Assembly (NCBI RefSeq): GCF_014333425.1
Contig: NZ_JACRYT010000014.1
Coordinates: 7,352-71,351 of the forward strand
DNA length: 64,000 bases
From: Zhenpiania hominis
GTDB lineage: Bacteria > Bacillota > Clostridia > Peptostreptococcales > Anaerovoracaceae
Direction: 5' to 3'
Below are positions 60,836 through 64,000 of the stretch, piece after piece. Position numbers and translations under genes: made by a program. The stretch's first letter is position 1, and each line of letters begins with the position of its first letter. The notes beneath the pieces are model-generated. The model was not told the origin of the DNA and searched no databases. It saw only the letters and a list, made by a program, of their open reading frames with translations.

Positions 60836-62214
60836 CGTCCCAGTCGGCTGTGTTTTCTTCCGTATCCAAAATAAATCAGAAAACCAAAGAGGGTCCACGC
60901 GAAAAAAGCCGCCCATGTAATCCAGTCAAGCTGTATCGCGAGAAATCCGCAGAGAACCACTGCCGCAACAGGAATAAAGGGAACTGCCGGCACTTTAAAG
61001 TCACGGGGAAGTTCCGGATGCCGCTTTCTCAGGGAGATAACCGTAACAGCTACAAAGACAAAGGCCCAGAGCGTACCGATATTGCACAGCTCCGCAATCA
61101 TATCAATTGGGAAAAATCCCGCCAGTACACATCCCAGCGCCCATGTACAAATAATCGCCTTATCCGGTACTTTTCTCCGGCTTACCTTTGAAAAGGTAGC
61201 GGGGAGAAGTCCCTCTCTGGAAATGGAATAGATCAGCCTTGACTCGCTCCCTAAGAGAACCAGGACTCCTGTCGTAAGTCCGGCAATCGCGCCTACCGAT
61301 ACGAGGGCGGATCCCCACCGAATTCCGATTTCATTCAGAGCGTAAGCAACTGGCGCCGCCACGCCCGCATAAACCGAATATTTAACGACTCCCGTCAGCA
61401 TGAGCGTTACGATCATATAAAGAATCGTCGCAATTACCAGCGATCCAATGATTCCTCTGGGCATATTTTTCTGCGGATCCTTTACCTCTTCCGCGGAATT
61501 GGAAATAGCGTCAAACCCCAGATAAGCGAAAAAGACAACTGCCGCTCCGGAAAAAACGCCGGACCAGCCAAAGGGCATAAATGGATCGTAATTGGATGGA
61601 TCAATATGGCGAGCCACCAGAATGATGAACAGAAAGATCACCGCCACTTTCACAAAGACCAGAATGTTATTCAGCTTTGCGCTCTCCCTTGCGCCCCGCA
61701 GCTGCAGCAGCGCCATCAGCGTAATAATGAAGACTGCCGGCAGATTCAGGAATCCACCGCTAAAAAAGTCTGCTCGCAGAAAAGGAGGCAAAGAAATTCC
61801 CATCAACTGAAAGATATTCGAAGCATACGCGGACCAGCCCACCGCGATAGACGCCATAGCGACGACATATTCCAAAGTCAGACACCAGCCGATAAACCAG
61901 GCGAAAACCTCCCCCAGCCCCGCATACGCAAACGTATACGCGCTTCCTGAAGCGGGGACGGCAGACGCCAGCTCCGCGTAGCAGAGAGCCGCGCATCCGC
62001 AGGCGATTCCTGCCAACGCGAAAGACAGGATCAGTCCCGGCCCCGCATGTTCCGCCGCGGCGACACCGGTAATGACAAAAATGCCGGAACCGATAATAAC
62101 GCCGACTCCCATCATCGTCAGTTCAAAAGCGCCCAGGGTGCGGCTGAGCCCGCCTTCCTTACTATGCGTCTTTATAATGGCTTCCACAGGCAATTTTCTC
62201 ATGATCTCTTTCAT
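60799..62214 (-). CDS. APC-superfamily amino acid permease (CAT/YfnA-like)
   Basis: A 471-residue transporter with about twelve helices. The N-terminal signature LGAFELTMMGVGVIIGSGIFVITGVAA is the substrate-binding helix 1 of the APC fold, and FFAYLGFDAISNSAEEVKDPQKNMPRGI is the conserved helix 6 region. It resembles cationic or branched amino acid permeases of Firmicutes, but the exact substrate is uncertain. The ATG is preceded by a GGAA-type weak site. It is followed 3' by the opposing kinase gene. Confidence 0.9.
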   Translation of the reverse strand: MKEIMRKLPVEAIIKTHSKEGGLSRTLGAFELTMMGVGVIIGSGIFVITGVAAAEHAGPGLILSFALAGIACGCAALCYAELASAVPASGSAYTFAYAGLGEVFAWFIGWCLTLEYVVAMASIAVGWSAYASNIFQLMGISLPPFLRADFFSGGFLNLPAVFIITLMALLQLRGARESAKLNNILVFVKVAVIFLFIILVARHIDPSNYDPFMPFGWSGVFSGAAVVFFAYLGFDAISNSAEEVKDPQKNMPRGIIGSLVIATILYMIVTLMLTGVVKYSVYAGVAAPVAYALNEIGIRWGSALVSVGAIAGLTTGVLVLLGSESRLIYSISREGLLPATFSKVSRRKVPDKAIICTWALGCVLAGFFPIDMIAELCNIGTLWAFVFVAVTVISLRKRHPELPRDFKVPAVPFIPVAAVVLCGFLAIQLDWITWAAFFAWTLFGFLIYFGYGRKHSRLGRQSGESEGTKNS

Positions 62215-62325
62215 TTCCAGCGTTCCCTCTTTATCCTCTCTATGATATATTTCTTCTTATATTATTAACGTGTATTTTCTATTGCTGATTATACAGAAAA
62301 AACCGTAATAGATAAAGATATTTCT

Positions 62326-63870
62326 TTATTCCTTATCACTCAGGGAGAACTTTGCCGCAACGGTTACGGGTTCCTCATACCAGGAGAAGCAACTGTCTAC
62401 TAATTCCCTATCCAGTTTTGGCGTCAAAAGACTGACAACCGGAACGATAATCATTCCGCCCAGCATAGCAAAGGCTCCCGCATTGATAGAAGACTGGAGA
62501 ATCGATGGGAACATTTCATTGAACAGCAGATTCAGAATCATGATTCCCGCGCCCCAGATAAAGCTGCACCAGCACGCAGTCTTTGTTGTTCCCTTCCAGT
62601 AGAGGCCGTAAAGCAGCGGCGCCAAAAAAGCTCCGGCCAACGCGCCCCAGGAAATACCCATCAGCTGCGCGATAAAGGTTACCGCGCTCTTGTACTGAAC
62701 AATGGCAATCACAACGGAAATGGCGATAAATACCACAATTAAAATCCGCATTACCAGCAGCTGAGCCTTTTCGCTCATACCCTTTACAATATTATCCTTC
62801 AGAAAATCAATCGTCAGCGTAGAACTGGAAGCCATAACCAGCGAAGAAAGCGTGGACATGGAAGCGGAAAGCACCAGCAGCACCACAAGCCCGATTAAAA
62901 CATCCTGCAGATTGGAAAGCATCGCCGGAATAATCGCGTCATACCCTTCTGCCTCCACGTTGATCTGATCGGAAAAGAGTCTGCCGAATCCCCCGAGAAA
63001 ATAACAGCCGCCTGCTACGATCAGGGCAAACATAGTTGAAATAATCGTTCCTTTATGGATCGACTTTTCACTTTCAATGGCATAAAACTTCTGTACCATC
63101 TGCGGCAGCCCCCAGGTTCCCATGGAGGTCAGCAGCACGACCCCTAAAAGATTCAGCGGATCCGGACCGAAAAAGGACGCAAAGGCGCCCGGCGTCGCGG
63201 TCACCGACGGATCTTCTACTCGCGCAAGGCCGTCGATAGCCGCCATAAATCCGCCTTTGCTGGTAAGCACCGCCGCAATTACTGCGATAATACCAAAGAT
63301 CATGATGATCCCCTGAATAAAATCATTAATCGCGGTTGCCATATATCCTCCCGCAATAACATAGATTCCTGTCAGCACGGCCATGATAATGATGCAGACA
63401 GTATAATCGATATGAAAGGCCATCCCAAAGAGCCTGGAAAGACCATTATATAACGATGCTGTATAAGGAATTAAAAAGATAAAGGTAATTGCGGAAGCTC
63501 CGATTTTGACGGATTTGCTGCCAAACCGCGCTCCGAAAAATTCCGGCATAGTGGCCGAATCCAGATGCTGCGTCATAATTCTCGTCCGTCTTCCCAGAAT
63601 TACCCACGCGAGCAGCGAACCGATCAGCGCGTTTCCTACCCCGATCCAGGTAGAAGCGATCCCGTACTTCCATCCGAACTGCCCGGCATATCCAATGAAA
63701 ATAACAGCGGAAAAATAAGATGTGCCGTAAGCAAAGGCCGTCAGCCACGGGCCTACCGAACGGCCTCCCAGCACAAAGCCGTTTACATCGGTCGCGTGTT
63801 TTCTGCAGTAAAAACCGATAGCGATCATAATCGCAAAGAAAATACAAAGCAGTAAGATTTTGATAAACAT
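62326..63870 (-). CDS. Sodium:solute symporter (SSS family, PutP-like)
   Basis: A 514-residue symporter with about thirteen helices. The start MFIKILLLCIFFAIMIAIGFY at 63870 was chosen over a longer frame, which would run into a noncoding tandem repeat. AYGTSYFSAVIFIGYAGQFGW near residue 50 and the helix 5 segment TAINDFIQGIIMIFG match PutP-type sodium/proline symporters. The sodium-site serines are in SASMSTLSSLVMASSSTLTIDF. Proline is a plausible substrate, not proven. A 47-bp duplicated element lies right upstream. Confidence 0.88.
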   Translation of the reverse strand: MFIKILLLCIFFAIMIAIGFYCRKHATDVNGFVLGGRSVGPWLTAFAYGTSYFSAVIFIGYAGQFGWKYGIASTWIGVGNALIGSLLAWVILGRRTRIMTQHLDSATMPEFFGARFGSKSVKIGASAITFIFLIPYTASLYNGLSRLFGMAFHIDYTVCIIIMAVLTGIYVIAGGYMATAINDFIQGIIMIFGIIAVIAAVLTSKGGFMAAIDGLARVEDPSVTATPGAFASFFGPDPLNLLGVVLLTSMGTWGLPQMVQKFYAIESEKSIHKGTIISTMFALIVAGGCYFLGGFGRLFSDQINVEAEGYDAIIPAMLSNLQDVLIGLVVLLVLSASMSTLSSLVMASSSTLTIDFLKDNIVKGMSEKAQLLVMRILIVVFIAISVVIAIVQYKSAVTFIAQLMGISWGALAGAFLAPLLYGLYWKGTTKTACWCSFIWGAGIMILNLLFNEMFPSILQSSINAGAFAMLGGMIIVPVVSLLTPKLDRELVDSCFSWYEEPVTVAAKFSLSDKE

Positions 63871-63882
63871 AGTTTTTTCGTC

Positions 63883-63978
63883 CTGGTATATTGTAATTGA
63901 CTCATTTAGCAAGTCATCTACAAGATACACTGGTATATTGTAATTGACTCATTTAGCAAGTCATCTACAAGATACACT
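63883..63978 (-). repeat. 47-bp perfect tandem duplication in the symporter leader
   Basis: Two identical 47-bp copies at 63883-63929 and 63930-63976, with two further matching bases. Each copy contains a TGACT-N9-AGTCA inverted repeat and TACAAT. The length is not a multiple of three and the copies lie between promoter region and start codon, so they are regulatory rather than coding. Confidence 0.9.
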
Positions 63979-64000
63979 TTCCTTTCTATCAACCTTCTTC

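Noticed and set aside
63871..63930. Longer N-terminus for the sodium symporter
   Set aside because: It would be translated from the 47-bp tandem repeat, whose unit is not a multiple of three. The ATG at 63870 begins the typical first helix.
1..64000. Prophage, insertion sequence or CRISPR array
   Set aside because: No integrase, transposase, capsid or Cas genes and no spaced short repeats were seen. The window reads as core chromosome apart from the 37.5-39.1 kb scar.

Overview
The window reads as a chromosomal segment of a low-to-mid-GC anaerobic Firmicute (Bacillota, class Clostridia, probably order Eubacteriales). Evidence: strong GGAGG-type ribosome sites with frequent TTG starts, sigma-A promoters with extended -10 elements, a complete division and cell wall (dcw) cluster with an FtsQ/FtsL/class B PBP arrangement, a MurE with the meso-diaminopimelate signature DNPR, several radical SAM proteins, and BceRSAB, YtrA-type and MecI/MecR1-type wall-stress modules. 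I cannot name the genus from this sequence.

Left part (1 to 9.6 kb): the N-terminal half of AddA runs off the left edge, divergent from gpmI. Two overlapping FAD oxidoreductases follow, then a metallophosphoesterase with its own promoter, and a small group of membrane and stress genes (DUF308, universal stress protein, a 55-residue membrane peptide, a YjdF-like protein).

Centre (9.6 to 37.3 kb): one long leftward run, read in transcription order: mraZ, rsmH, ftsL-like, a PASTA class B PBP, murE, murF, mraY, murD, ftsW, murG, murA, ftsQ, then ftsZ with its own promoter, a TrmH-family methyltransferase, pheS, pheT, zapA, mutS2, DUF523, argS, two radical SAM genes, a TPR protein and the YjdF-like gene. 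Most gaps are under 30 bases or are overlaps, so co-expression is likely. MurE lacks its N-terminal domain. The mraZ promoter is covered by roughly 10-bp repeats that look like the MraZ autoregulatory site.

Boundary (37.3 to 45 kb): a decayed stretch holds a truncated YczE-like membrane gene, a short protein remnant and an orphan Imm5-like immunity gene. It is followed by a polysaccharide deacetylase, an Elp3-like radical SAM gene that may be read from a leaderless transcript, an ACT/UPF0210/D-cysteine desulfhydrase-like operon, and mntP behind a yybP-ykoY manganese riboswitch.

Right part (45 to 64 kb): three wall-antibiotic response modules lie side by side: BceRSAB, a GntR(YtrA)-ABC transporter operon, and a BlaI/BlaR1-type pair facing a MecA-like PBP. 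Matching TTACA-N2-TGTAA operators lie on both promoters of the last module. After these come a nitroreductase, DUF445, dgt, a zinc-ribbon protein coupled to a short Ser/Thr kinase, an APC permease, and a sodium:solute symporter with a 47-bp tandem duplication just upstream of its start.
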